A stretch of DNA of 39,947 bases from Pseudomonas graminis (GCF_004364335.1 NZ_SOCR01000009.1:1-39947); one strand, 5' to 3'; shown: positions 8,381 to 16,811, counted from the stretch's first letter. Numbers and translations: made by a program. The notes: generated by a model not told the origin, from the letters alone.

Positions 8381-9304
8381 ATGGAACACGAACCAGACGG
8401 CAAGACCCCCGGCCTCACGGCGGAAGAAGAACGCGACATCGACGAAAACCAGCCGCCCCGCGCCGCCGTCCTTCACGAAACGATCCGCATGCAGGGCGAT
8501 CAGGAGCTGGAGCGTAACGTCGCCGCCCTGTTCTGGTCCGCCCTCGCGGCCGGGCTGACCATGGGCCTGTCATTGATGGCGATGGGTTTGCTGAACTCGC
8601 GGCTGCCCGATGCCGAAGGTTTCAAAGTCATCGCCAGCCTCGGCTACAGCGCGGGCTTTCTGGCGGTGATCCTCGCGCGCCAGCAATTGTTCACCGAAAA
8701 CACCCTGACCGCCGTGCTGCCGGTGATGAGCAAGCCGACGCTGAACAATGTCGTGCGTCTGTTGCGGCTGTGGACCGTGGTGCTGGTGGGCAACCTGTGC
8801 GGCACGTTGCTGGTGGCCTACGTCATGCTGCACCTGCCGATCTTCGACACCAAGACCGATCAGGCCTTCCTCGAAATCGGCCGCAAGGTGATGGAGAACG
8901 ACACCTGGCAAATGTTCTCCAAAGGCATCATTTCCGGCTGGATGATCGCCACCATGGTGTGGATGATCCCGTCCATGGAAAGCGCGAAGATCGGCATCAT
9001 CGTGATGATCACCTACTTGATGGCACTGGGGGATTTCACCCACATCGTGGTTGGCTCGGCCGAGGTCTCTTATCTGGTGTTCGCCGGCGAGCTGCCGTGG
9101 AAGGACTTCTGGATGATCTTCGCCGGCCCGACACTGGCGGGCAACATCATCGGCGGCAGCTTCATCTTCGCGTTGATCAGCCATGCGCAGATCCGCAGCG
9201 AAGGCGAGACGCCGGACAAGAAAGGCAAGAAGAAAGCGTTGGACGAAAAGCTGAAGCAAGAGCTGGGTCAGTCCAAGGCTGAGTCCGATCGCAAAGGCGT
9301 TTGA
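8381..9304 (+). CDS. Formate/nitrite transporter family membrane protein, YfdC-like
   Basis: A 307-residue inner-membrane protein of the FNT superfamily, resembling E. coli YfdC (310 residues). An acidic cytoplasmic N-terminus (about 1-45, EEERDIDENQPP) precedes six membrane segments between about 47 and 275. FNT-type pore segments are seen: ARQQLFTENTLTAVLP, GNLCGTLLV, GDFTHIVVGSAEV and AGPTLAGNIIGG. The lysine-rich C-terminal tail (KKGKKKALDEKLKQ) is cytoplasmic. True FNT channels pass formate, nitrite or hydrosulfide; the substrate of the YfdC branch is not established. The gene stands alone, with AAGGAT before its ATG. Confidence 0.88.
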   Translation: MEHEPDGKTPGLTAEEERDIDENQPPRAAVLHETIRMQGDQELERNVAALFWSALAAGLTMGLSLMAMGLLNSRLPDAEGFKVIASLGYSAGFLAVILARQQLFTENTLTAVLPVMSKPTLNNVVRLLRLWTVVLVGNLCGTLLVAYVMLHLPIFDTKTDQAFLEIGRKVMENDTWQMFSKGIISGWMIATMVWMIPSMESAKIGIIVMITYLMALGDFTHIVVGSAEVSYLVFAGELPWKDFWMIFAGPTLAGNIIGGSFIFALISHAQIRSEGETPDKKGKKKALDEKLKQELGQSKAESDRKGV

Positions 9305-9310
9305 AGCACC

Positions 9311-9414
9311 TGTAGGAGTGAGCAGCGTGGCGCTCCACCTTGCTCGCGATGGCGTACAGCCTGACAGGCAAGAGTCGCCTGACAGCACGCGTTCGCGGGC
9401 AAGCGCGCTCCTAC
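9311..9414. repeat. REP pair after the FNT gene
   Basis: A degenerate element (CTGTAGGAGTGAGCAGCGTG, from 9311) and an intact inverse element (GTTCGCGGGCAAGCGCGCTC, 9389-9414). They lie directly after the FNT stop codon and probably protect or end its transcript. Confidence 0.75.
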
Positions 9415-9496
9415 ATCGATCGGCGACAGGTTCAGAGATCGGCGGCGTGACCTTCCCCGCGCGAGCCCCGCTAGCACCAAACAGGGCCTCATGCCC

Positions 9497-9517
9497 TTCT
9501 TAAATTATTTTTAAGAA
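9497..9517. promoter_or_regulatory. PmrA-box-like site upstream of the two-component operon
   Basis: TTCTTAAA-TTATT-TTTAAGAA is a perfect 8-5-8 inverted repeat. Read as a direct repeat it is CTTAAA-N5-TTTAAG, one mismatch from the PmrA box YTTAAK-N5-YTTAAK bound by OmpR-family regulators. It lies 63 bp before the response-regulator start, so autoregulation is a reasonable inference. Confidence 0.45.
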
Positions 9518-9579
9518 ATCCCGACTACGTTTAAAGGCAAAATGCAGCCTTCTGTCCTCTCACGTGGCCCTGACCTCTC

Positions 9580-10263
9580 ATGACGCGAATTCTGACAATC
9601 GAAGACGATGCCGTCACCGCGAAGGAAATCGTTGCCGAACTGAGCAGCCACGGCCTGCAGGTGGACTGGGTCGACAACGGTCGCGAGGGCCTGGTCCGCG
9701 CGGTCAGCGGCGATTACGACCTGATCACCCTCGACCGCATGCTGCCGGAAGTCGACGGGCTGGCGATTGTCACCACCATGCGCGCCCTGGGCATTGCCAC
9801 GCCGATCCTGATGATCAGCGCGCTGTCGGACGTCGATGAGCGTGTGCGCGGGTTGCGTGCCGGTGGGGACGATTACCTGTCCAAGCCCTTCGCTTCCGAT
9901 GAAATGGCCGCCCGGGTGGAAGTCCTGCTGCGCCGCAGCCATCCGGGGACCCAGGCCGAGACCATACTCAAGGTCGCCGACCTCGAACTCAATCTGATCA
10001 CCCGTGAAGCCAGCCGCGCCGGGCAGCCGCTGAACCTGCTGCCGACCGAATACAAGCTGCTGGAATTCCTGATGCGCAACAGCGGGCAGATCATCACCCG
10101 CATGATGATTTTCGAAGAGGTCTGGGGCTACCACTTCGACCCCGGCACTAACCTGATCGACGTGCACATCGGTCGCTTGCGCAAGAAAATCGATCCCCCT
10201 ACCCTGACGCCGCTGATACGTACCGTTCGAGGCTCAGGTTATGTCATTGCCGAACCCGTCTAA
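9580..10263 (+). CDS. OmpR/PhoB-family response regulator
   Basis: A 227-residue two-component response regulator. The receiver domain covers residues 1-115, with acidic pocket D9/D10, phosphoacceptor D52 (TLDRMLPEVDG) and a conserved lysine in DDYLSKPF. The C-terminal winged helix covers about 130-225 and shows LLPTEYKLLEFLMRN and the recognition-helix region NLIDVHIGRLRKKI. It resembles the CusR/CzcR-like branch but cannot be named securely. The kinase gene starts inside its last 23 bases, so the two are translationally coupled. No strong ribosome site precedes the ATG. Confidence 0.93.
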   Translation: MTRILTIEDDAVTAKEIVAELSSHGLQVDWVDNGREGLVRAVSGDYDLITLDRMLPEVDGLAIVTTMRALGIATPILMISALSDVDERVRGLRAGGDDYLSKPFASDEMAARVEVLLRRSHPGTQAETILKVADLELNLITREASRAGQPLNLLPTEYKLLEFLMRNSGQIITRMMIFEEVWGYHFDPGTNLIDVHIGRLRKKIDPPTLTPLIRTVRGSGYVIAEPV

Positions 10264-11632
10264 GGGCTGGCGCTCCTCCAGCAGCCGGCTGCTGGCGCTG
10301 TACAGTTTTTTGTTTGTGGCCTGGAGCAGCATCCTCATGGGGGTGCTGTACTGGGAAGTCACCAGTTACCTCAACACCCTTGCCCGCCACTCGTTGATGC
10401 AGCGCCAGCAGTTGTTCTCGCGCTTTGAAGGCGCGCAGCTGGATGACGCGCTGCGCACCAGCGACAAATTCGACATGCGTTCGGTCGACGCCTACGGGCT
10501 CTTCGACAAAGACATAAATCCCATCAGCGGCCCGATCCAGAGTATTCCCGACGGCCTGAAGCTGACCGGGGAAATCCAGGAGCTGGACACCTGCATCGAT
10601 TCCGACGACCCCGACCTGCCCAGCTCGGGCTGCGATGCCGTGGCGATTCATACGCTGGATGACCGCTGGCTGATTCTGGTGCGTGACAACGGTTCGCTGT
10701 TCGCCGTGACCACGTTGATTCTGCGCGCGCTGCTGTGGGGCATTTCGCTGACGATCATTCCGGGCATCGCCGGCTGGCACTTGCTGGGACGCCGGCCACT
10801 GCAACGCATCCGGGCGATCCAGGCCAGCGCCGAAGCCATCGTCACCGGCGACCTGGCCCGTCGCCTGCCGGTGTCGGACCGCCGCGACGAGCTGGACATG
10901 CTCGCCGACATCGTCAACGCCATGCTCGACCGCATCGAGCGCCTGATGAACGAGGTCAAGGGCGTCTGCGACAACATCGCCCACGACCTGCGCACCCCGC
11001 TGACCCGGCTGCGCGCGCAGCTTTATCGAATTCAACAGCAGTCGCCGGAAGACTCGGCGCTGGGCGAACAGATGGCCCAGGTGATCGCCGACGCCGACAC
11101 GCTGATGGCGCGCTTCCGCGGACTGCTGCGGATTTCCGAACTGGAAGACCACCAGCGGCGTTCGGCCTTTGGCCAGCTCGATGCGCAGCCGCTGTTGCAA
11201 GAGCTGCACGATTTCTACCTGCCGCTGGCCGAAGAAGGCCGCGTTTCGTTGCAGTTGAAAGTCGCCGAGCACCTGCCGCCGCTGGTGGGTGATCGGGCGC
11301 TGCTGTTCGAAGCGCTGTCGAATCTGCTGAGCAACTCGATCAAATTCACCCCGCCGGGCGGACAGGTCCTGCTCATCGCCCGCGCCGAAGGTGACACCAC
11401 CTTCATCGAAGTCCAGGACACCGGCCCCGGCATCCCCGACGCCGAACGCGAGGCCGTGTTCAAGCGCTTCTACCGCAGCGAAAACGGCAATCAGCAAAGC
11501 GGCTTCGGCCTGGGATTGTCCATCGTCGCCGCGATCGTCAACCTGCACGGCTTCAAACTGCGCATCGGCAGCAGCCCGTCGGGGGGCGCAAGTCTGGTGC
11601 TGGAGTGTCGGCGGGTATTGGCGTTGGGGTGA
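10241..11632 (+). CDS. Sensor histidine kinase partner of the OmpR-type regulator
   Basis: A 463-residue membrane kinase. A first membrane helix is at about 18-38 and a second at about 153-181, enclosing a periplasmic sensor domain of about 110 residues that contains two cysteines (C118, C131) able to form a disulfide. A HAMP linker (about 182-236) leads to the dimerisation/phosphoacceptor helix with H248 (NIAHDLRTPL). The ATPase domain has its N box (NLLSNSIKFTP), G1 box (DTGPGIP), F box (FKRFYR) and G2 box (GFGLGLSI). The signal it senses is unknown. It overlaps the regulator gene by 23 bases. Confidence 0.93.
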   Translation: MSLPNPSKGWRSSSSRLLALYSFLFVAWSSILMGVLYWEVTSYLNTLARHSLMQRQQLFSRFEGAQLDDALRTSDKFDMRSVDAYGLFDKDINPISGPIQSIPDGLKLTGEIQELDTCIDSDDPDLPSSGCDAVAIHTLDDRWLILVRDNGSLFAVTTLILRALLWGISLTIIPGIAGWHLLGRRPLQRIRAIQASAEAIVTGDLARRLPVSDRRDELDMLADIVNAMLDRIERLMNEVKGVCDNIAHDLRTPLTRLRAQLYRIQQQSPEDSALGEQMAQVIADADTLMARFRGLLRISELEDHQRRSAFGQLDAQPLLQELHDFYLPLAEEGRVSLQLKVAEHLPPLVGDRALLFEALSNLLSNSIKFTPPGGQVLLIARAEGDTTFIEVQDTGPGIPDAEREAVFKRFYRSENGNQQSGFGLGLSIVAAIVNLHGFKLRIGSSPSGGASLVLECRRVLALG

Positions 11633-11668
11633 AGGAGGGTTTTGAGCTGCAAGCTGCAAGCAAGGACG

Positions 11669-11697
11669 ACAAAGCCGCCCAAGGGCGGCTTTGTTTA
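11669..11697. terminator. Bidirectional terminator between the kinase and toxin-like operons
   Basis: ACAAAGCCGCCC (11669-11680) and GGGCGGCTTTGT (11683-11694) are perfect 12-bp arms around a 2-base loop, with T-rich flanks. It sits between convergent transcripts. Confidence 0.85.
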
Positions 11698-11707
11698 TCG
11701 AGGGACG

Positions 11708-11866
11708 TTACATTTTCCGGGCTTGTTCGATGATCTTCTCCTGCCGCGCCCAGGCTTTCTCCATGACCTCCAGGTAAACCCGCTCCTTCTCCTCGAAAGT
11801 GGCGTTGCGGACGAAGTCGGAAAGCGTCCTTTTCAGTTTTGGTAAAGGCTTGTCAGACGAATTCAT
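11708..11866 (-). CDS. 52-aa charged helical protein overlapping the zeta-like kinase; possible antitoxin or partner
   Basis: A small gene read from the sequence: it begins MNSSDKPLPKLKR and ends KIIEQARKM. Its ATG (11866-11864) overlaps the TGA of the upstream kinase gene in an ATGA junction, so the two are translationally coupled. A basic N-terminus (residues 6-13) is followed by a strongly charged, probably alpha-helical stretch (about 15-52, FEEKERVYLEVMEKAW), with no cysteine and no membrane segment. I do not recognise the family. Coupling to a zeta-type toxin makes an antitoxin or regulatory partner plausible, but classical epsilon antitoxins lie upstream and are larger, so this is inference. 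It ends 11 bp before the terminator. Confidence 0.7.
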   Translation of the reverse strand: MNSSDKPLPKLKRTLSDFVRNATFEEKERVYLEVMEKAWARQEKIIEQARKM

Positions 11867-12588
11867 TTCAATCCCTCGTGTGCTTTCAGCATCCTTAGTA
11901 GTGACGCTGGATCGTAGTTTTCAGGAATGTGGTCGTCAACACGCTCAACGTTTTCCTGATACAACCGAGTCCCGCCCTTGTCTTTTTTCAGAAGTACATC
12001 AACGGTTACCGCATGACCGAACTCGCTCTTGAGGCGGTTTACTGCATCCCTGGCGCTGAAGTACTGCCTGACGAATTCACTCAACGGGATGTTGCGACCC
12101 TCGACCTGCTCTCTGGCCGTGACAAATTTCCAGGCCAGAGCAGGGTCCTGATAAACGTAGATGATGAGCACAAATCTTCCGCGCCCGAGGGACCTGCGAA
12201 TATTTCGCGCAACAATATCGAAATTCGCTGATGTCCCATCCAGGAGGAATGACTGCTTCTGCTTCAGTGCCTGGTCGTGAATTTTATCGACCAGCACTGA
12301 AACGGCATGCTGAAAAAGGTAGGCATTTCCCCCGGTATAAGAGGGAATTTCTGCCCTCAGGAGATCTGGGTCAATCCGTACGGTAGAAGACTCGAATCTG
12401 TTCATGAATTCGATGGATGTCTCCGTCTTTCCTGCGCCCGGCGATCCCGCCATGAAGATTGAGACGGGACAGTCATCGGGCGCATAAAGCGCAGGATCCG
12501 TCAGCCTCCTCGCAATCTCCTTCCGGTTCGCCTTGGCAAACACCACCGCCTCATCTGAGATCCGTCGATCATCCACAGCCACATCCAT
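11863..12588 (-). CDS. Zeta-toxin family kinase
   Basis: A 241-residue P-loop kinase. About 40 N-terminal residues precede the Walker A motif AGSPGAGKT (47-55). Further zeta hallmarks are RIDPDLLR (71-78), the LDGTSANFD segment (T119), and the basic TAREQVEGRNIPLSEFV stretch (R159, R165) that contacts nucleotide. Characterised zeta toxins phosphorylate UDP-N-acetylglucosamine and block cell-wall synthesis; whether this one does is not shown. No epsilon-like antitoxin lies upstream, where there is only REP-containing DNA. The 52-aa gene overlaps its stop. A sample inside the gene (11881-11940) is 47% G+C against 70% in a kinase-gene sample (10861-10920), which suggests acquisition by transfer. 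The AAAGG before the start is very close to the ATG; a GTG at 12582 is an alternative. Confidence 0.85.
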   Translation of the reverse strand: MDVAVDDRRISDEAVVFAKANRKEIARRLTDPALYAPDDCPVSIFMAGSPGAGKTETSIEFMNRFESSTVRIDPDLLRAEIPSYTGGNAYLFQHAVSVLVDKIHDQALKQKQSFLLDGTSANFDIVARNIRRSLGRGRFVLIIYVYQDPALAWKFVTAREQVEGRNIPLSEFVRQYFSARDAVNRLKSEFGHAVTVDVLLKKDKGGTRLYQENVERVDDHIPENYDPASLLRMLKAHEGLK

Positions 12589-12963
12589 CCTTTTATGAAG
12601 TCACGACAATCCAGCGTCGCGCAGTATTGGCGAGGGTTTGGACTGCGCCTATCCGACGTCACAAAACGAAACAGGATGCGCTGGTGAGCATTCACAACGC
12701 TGTATCTGCGAAGGAGATGTCTGGGCGAACAAAGGTTATCGGTAACGCCACGCGTCTGTAGGAGCCGGCTTGCTGGCGAACCGGATTTACCCGCCGCCAT
12801 CAACGTGACTGACACGCTGCGTGCGCCAGCAAGCCGGCCGGCTCCTACGGAGATGGCGGTAGGTTCATTAAATGGAGCTGACCGCTTCGCAGGCAAGCGC
12901 GCTCCTGCAGTGGAGCCCAGGCAGATAACCGATGAGGCCCCGTTCAATAAAACAGGCGTCCCA
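12589..12963. repeat. Gene-free gap with three REP elements
   Basis: REPs at 12757-12780 (GTAGGAGCCGGCTTGCTGGC), 12823-12850 (inverse, carrying an extra CCGG: AAGCCGGCCGGCTCC) and 12884-12910 (CTTCGCAGGCAAGCGCGCTC). The left part (12589-12756) should hold the promoter of the zeta-like gene. I could not fix -35/-10 boxes there. Confidence 0.75.
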
Positions 12964-13374
12964 TCACCCCGGCATGCACGTGAAGTCCACGCTATGCCCC
13001 AGCGCCTTCCCCTGCGCGTCTTCCAGTTTCACCCGGTATTCCTCGCCCAGACTGGATTCCACCAGTTTGTAACGGCCGCCTGCCTGGAACTGGCTGTATT
13101 GGATGCCGGTCTCGCAGTTCATTTCGCCGTTGTCGCCGCTGCGCTCAACGATCAAGTTGACGTCGAGGGTGTGGGCGCCGGGTTTGACTTCGAAGAAGCG
13201 CCCGTCATTCAGGCGCTTGCCATCCAGATCCTCGGCCATCAGCACGTCGGCGGGCTGTTCCTGCAAGCTGATCCACGCCTCGCCCGGGTCGGCTTTGGGC
13301 ATGGGGCCGGCGCAGGCGGACAGCACCGCAACCAGGCTGAACATCGGAACCAGCAATAACGATTTGGCTTTCAT
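12964..13374 (-). CDS. Small outer-membrane-type lipoprotein of unknown function
   Basis: A 136-residue protein with a lipoprotein signal peptide: basic MKAK, a hydrophobic core and the lipobox LSAC with acylated C21. The residue after the cysteine is alanine, so outer-membrane sorting is expected. The mature part is compact and beta-rich, with two cysteines (in GEMNCETG and DFTCMPG) that could form a disulfide. The PGAHTLDV segment resembles PEGA-like repeats found in surface lipoproteins. I recognise it only as a Pseudomonas hypothetical lipoprotein. It is divergent from the RND operon and may share its control region. Confidence 0.82.
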   Translation of the reverse strand: MKAKSLLLVPMFSLVAVLSACAGPMPKADPGEAWISLQEQPADVLMAEDLDGKRLNDGRFFEVKPGAHTLDVNLIVERSGDNGEMNCETGIQYSQFQAGGRYKLVESSLGEEYRVKLEDAQGKALGHSVDFTCMPG

Positions 13375-13580
13375 GACGCGACCTCGGCAGTTGAAAAAAT
13401 CCCTGATGTGCAGGGTGGAATTTCGAGGTGCGCAGGGTGCGTGGGCCGTGGATGAACAACAAATGAATCCAGCATGAAAGCCACCTGCTCATCGCACTAA
13501 CGATTTGTTCATCTGGCTGAAAGCCGCGTGTTAGGTACGTCCCCCAAGACTGCGCCCATTCGAAACGGGAGGTTGGCAGC
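13375..13580. promoter_or_regulatory. Divergent promoter region of the lipoprotein and the RND efflux operon
   Basis: Contains a perfect 9-bp inverted repeat, GATGAACAA (13451-13459) and TTGTTCATC (13505-13513), separated by 45 bp. This spacing would let a dimeric regulator bridge the two divergent promoters. There is no local efflux repressor gene. The pump gene has GGGAGG seven bases before its ATG. Confidence 0.35.
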
Positions 13581-16500
13581 ATGCTCGGGCTGGTCAGGAC
13601 TGCATTGCTTAAGCCGTACACGTTTATCGTGTTGGCGATTTTCATCTGTATTGTCGGGCCGATGGCGGCCCTGAAAACGCCCACCGATGTGTTTCCGGAC
13701 ATCGGCATTCCGGTGGTCGCGGTGGTCTGGCAATACGCCGGGCTTTCGCCGGATGCCATGGCCGGTCGGGTGATCTACACCTACGAGCGCTCGCTGAGCA
13801 CGACGGTCAACGACATCGAACACATCGAGTCGCAGTCGTTGCCGGGCATGGGCATCGTCAAAATCTTCTTTCAGCCGGGCGTGGATATCCGCACCGCCAA
13901 CGCGCAGGTGACGGCGGTTTCGCAGACCGTGCTCAAGCAGATGCCGGCGGGCATCACCCCGCCGCTGATCCTCAACTACAGCGCCTCGACCGTGCCGATT
14001 CTGCAGATGGCCTTTTCCAGCCCGACGCTGTCGGAAGCGAAGATTCGCGATCTGGTGCAGAACAGCGTGCGCCTGCCCCTCAGCGCCGTGCCGGGGCTGG
14101 CGATGCCGACGCCCATGGGCGGCAAGCAACGGCAGATCACCCTGGACCTCGACCCCCAGGCGCTGGCCGCCAAAGGCCTGTCCGCGCAAGACGTCGGCAA
14201 CGCGTTGGCCGCCGGCAACCAGATCATCCCGGTGGGCACGGCGAAGATGGGCCGCGACGAATACACCGTGCTGCTCAATAACAGCCCGAAGGCCATCGAC
14301 GAACTCAACGACCTGCCGATCAAGACCGTCGACGGCGCGCTGATCACCATCGGCCAAGTGGCCCATGTGCGCGACGGCTCGCCACCGCAGACCAATATCG
14401 TGCGCGTCGATGGCCGCCGCGCCGTGCTCATGCCGGCGCTGAAGAACGGCAATATCTCCACCCTGTCCATCGTCGACAACATCCGCAACATGCTGCCGCT
14501 GATCAACGAGACCCTGCCGCCGGCGCTGAAAACTTCGCTGCTGGGCGACGCCTCGGTGTTCGTCAAAGCGTCGGTGGGGAGTGTCGCCCGCGAAGGCATC
14601 ATCGCCGCCTTGCTGACCAGCGTGATGATCCTGCTCTTTCTCGGCAGCTGGCGCTCGACACTGATCATCGCCGCATCCATTCCCCTGGCCGTGCTCTCGG
14701 CCATCGCGCTGCTTTCCGTGACCGGACAAACCCTGAACGTCATGACCCTCGGCGGCCTCGCTTTGGCCGTGGGGATATTGGTCGACGACGCGACGGTGAC
14801 CATCGAGAACATCAACTGGCACCTGGAACAGGGCAAGGCGGTGAAGGACGCGATCATGGACGGCGCGCGGCAGATCGTCGGCCCCGCCTTCGTATCGCTG
14901 CTGTGCATCTGCATCGTCTTCGTGCCGATGTTCATGCTGCAAGGGATCGCCGGATTCCTCTTCCGGCCCATGGCGCTGGCGGTGATCTTCGCCATGGCCA
15001 GCTCGTTTCTGCTGTCGCGCACCCTGGTGCCGACCCTGGCGATGTTTCTGCTCAAACCCCACGTGCTGGAAACCGGACCCGGGCACCACCCGGAAGACCC
15101 GTTCATCAATCACCACGAAGGCGATCAGCATGGCCGTCAGCGCAACCTGATCCTGCGCGGCGCGTTGAAGTTTCAGCAGGGTTTCGAGGCACGTTTCTCA
15201 ACGATTCGCGACACCTACCACGGCCTGCTGGGCTTGGCTCTGGAGCGGCGCAAGGCGTTTCTGGTGGGCTTTCTCGCCTGCGTACTCGCCAGTTTTGCGC
15301 TACTGCCGAGCCTGGGCGAAGACTTCTTCCCGGCCACCGACGCCGGCGCGCTGTCGATGCATGTGCGCTTGCCACTGGGCACGCGCATCGAAGAAAGTGC
15401 GGCGGCCTTCGACCGCATCGAGCAGCGCATCCGCGAGATCATTCCGGCGGATGAACTGGACACGGTGATCGACAACATCGGCATCCCCCTGAGCGGCATC
15501 GACATGGCCTACAGCAGCAGCGGCACCATCGGACCGCAGGATGGCGACATTCAGGTCACCCTCAAGGCCGACCACGCGCCGACGGCCGATTACGTCAAAC
15601 GCCTGCGCGAGGCCCTGCCGCAAAGCTTCCCCGGCAGCCAGTTCGCCTTCATGCCCGCCGACATCAGCAGCCAGATCCTCAACTTCGGCGCACCCGCGCC
15701 GCTGGACCTGAAAATCTCCGGCCCCAGCGGCGACGCCAACCGCGCCTACGCCCTGGAACTGCAGCGACGTTTGCAGCATGTGCCGGGCATCGCCGATCTG
15801 CGCATTCAGCAATCCACCGGCTACCCGTCGTTGCAGGTGAACGTTGATCGGCTGCGGGCCAAGCAACTGGGGATCACCGAAAAAGACGTAACCACCAGCC
15901 TTGGCGCGTCCCTGGCCGGCACGTCTCAGGTGGCGCCGACGTACTGGCTGAACCCGAAAAACGGCGTGTCTTATTCGGTGGTCGCGGCGACACCGCAGTA
16001 CCGTCTTGACAGCCTGCCGAGCCTCGAAGCGCTGCCGATTACTGGCAGCAACGGGCAGTCGCAGATCCTCGGCGGGCTGGCGACGATCAGCCGCGTCGAC
16101 AGCCCGGCGGTGGTCACCCACTACAACATTCAGCCGACCCTGGACCTGTTCGCCAACGTGCAGGGCCGCGACCTCGGCGGCGTGGCGGCAGACATTCAGA
16201 AGGTCATCGACGACACCGCGCAGCTGCGGCCCAAAGGCGCGACGGTCAGCCTGCACGGCCAGATTGACGCCCTGCACGAAGCCTTCAGCGGCCTGAGCCT
16301 GGGGCTGCTGGGTGCCGTGGTGCTGATCTACCTGTTGATCGTGGTCAACTTTCAATCGTGGATCGACCCGTTCGTGATCATCACCGCCCTGCCTGCCGCA
16401 CTGGCCGGCATCGTCTGGATGCTGTTTCTCAGCGGGACGTCGCTGTCAGTGCCCGCGCTGACCGGCGCGATCCTGTGCATGGGCGTGGCCACGGCCAACT

Positions 16501-16811
16501 CGATTCTGGTGGTGAGCTTCTGCCGCGAGCGCCTGGCCGAACACGGCGATGCCCTGCTCGCCGCGATGGAGGCCGGCTACACGCGCTTCCGCCCGGTGTG
16601 CATGACCGCGCTGGCGATGATCATCGGCATGCTGCCGCTGGCGATGTCCCAGGAACAGAACGCGCCGCTGGGACGGGCGGTGATCGGCGGCCTGATCCTC
16701 GCCACCACTGCCACCCTGCTGTTCGTGCCGGTGGTGTTCAGCCTCGTCCACCGCCACTCAAAACCTTTGCCTGCGAATGCCATCGATGGAGAAACACCCC
16801 ATGTCGTCTGA
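13581..16811 (+). CDS. RND-family efflux pump (inner-membrane permease)
   Basis: A 1076-residue, 12-helix resistance-nodulation-division transporter. The usual layout is seen: helix 1 (about 12-30), a large periplasmic loop, helices 2-6 (about 335-485), a second periplasmic loop (about 560-870) and helices 7-12. The proton-relay pair D402/D403 is present in helix 4 (LVDDATVTIEN). The helix-10 lysine of AcrB (K940 in AKNAIL) is replaced by alanine here (A972, in TANSILVVSF). The insert between helices 6 and 7 is histidine-rich (PGHHPEDPFINHHEGDQHG, about 497-515). The pump overlaps the adaptor gene by 11 bases. Substrate is unknown; it is closer to the organic-compound (HAE) pumps than to CzcA/CusA metal pumps. 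Confidence 0.92.
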   Translation: MLGLVRTALLKPYTFIVLAIFICIVGPMAALKTPTDVFPDIGIPVVAVVWQYAGLSPDAMAGRVIYTYERSLSTTVNDIEHIESQSLPGMGIVKIFFQPGVDIRTANAQVTAVSQTVLKQMPAGITPPLILNYSASTVPILQMAFSSPTLSEAKIRDLVQNSVRLPLSAVPGLAMPTPMGGKQRQITLDLDPQALAAKGLSAQDVGNALAAGNQIIPVGTAKMGRDEYTVLLNNSPKAIDELNDLPIKTVDGALITIGQVAHVRDGSPPQTNIVRVDGRRAVLMPALKNGNISTLSIVDNIRNMLPLINETLPPALKTSLLGDASVFVKASVGSVAREGIIAALLTSVMILLFLGSWRSTLIIAASIPLAVLSAIALLSVTGQTLNVMTLGGLALAVGILVDDATVTIENINWHLEQGKAVKDAIMDGARQIVGPAFVSLLCICIVFVPMFMLQGIAGFLFRPMALAVIFAMASSFLLSRTLVPTLAMFLLKPHVLETGPGHHPEDPFINHHEGDQHGRQRNLILRGALKFQQGFEARFSTIRDTYHGLLGLALERRKAFLVGFLACVLASFALLPSLGEDFFPATDAGALSMHVRLPLGTRIEESAAAFDRIEQRIREIIPADELDTVIDNIGIPLSGIDMAYSSSGTIGPQDGDIQVTLKADHAPTADYVKRLREALPQSFPGSQFAFMPADISSQILNFGAPAPLDLKISGPSGDANRAYALELQRRLQHVPGIADLRIQQSTGYPSLQVNVDRLRAKQLGITEKDVTTSLGASLAGTSQVAPTYWLNPKNGVSYSVVAATPQYRLDSLPSLEALPITGSNGQSQILGGLATISRVDSPAVVTHYNIQPTLDLFANVQGRDLGGVAADIQKVIDDTAQLRPKGATVSLHGQIDALHEAFSGLSLGLLGAVVLIYLLIVVNFQSWIDPFVIITALPAALAGIVWMLFLSGTSLSVPALTGAILCMGVATANSILVVSFCRERLAEHGDALLAAMEAGYTRFRPVCMTALAMIIGMLPLAMSQEQNAPLGRAVIGGLILATTATLLFVPVVFSLVHRHSKPLPANAIDGETPHVV

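Noticed and set aside
13509..15131. A 540-codon minus-strand frame inside the RND pump gene
   Set aside because: Low-complexity H/Q/R/D-rich composition typical of an antisense shadow; the pump reading frame is complete.
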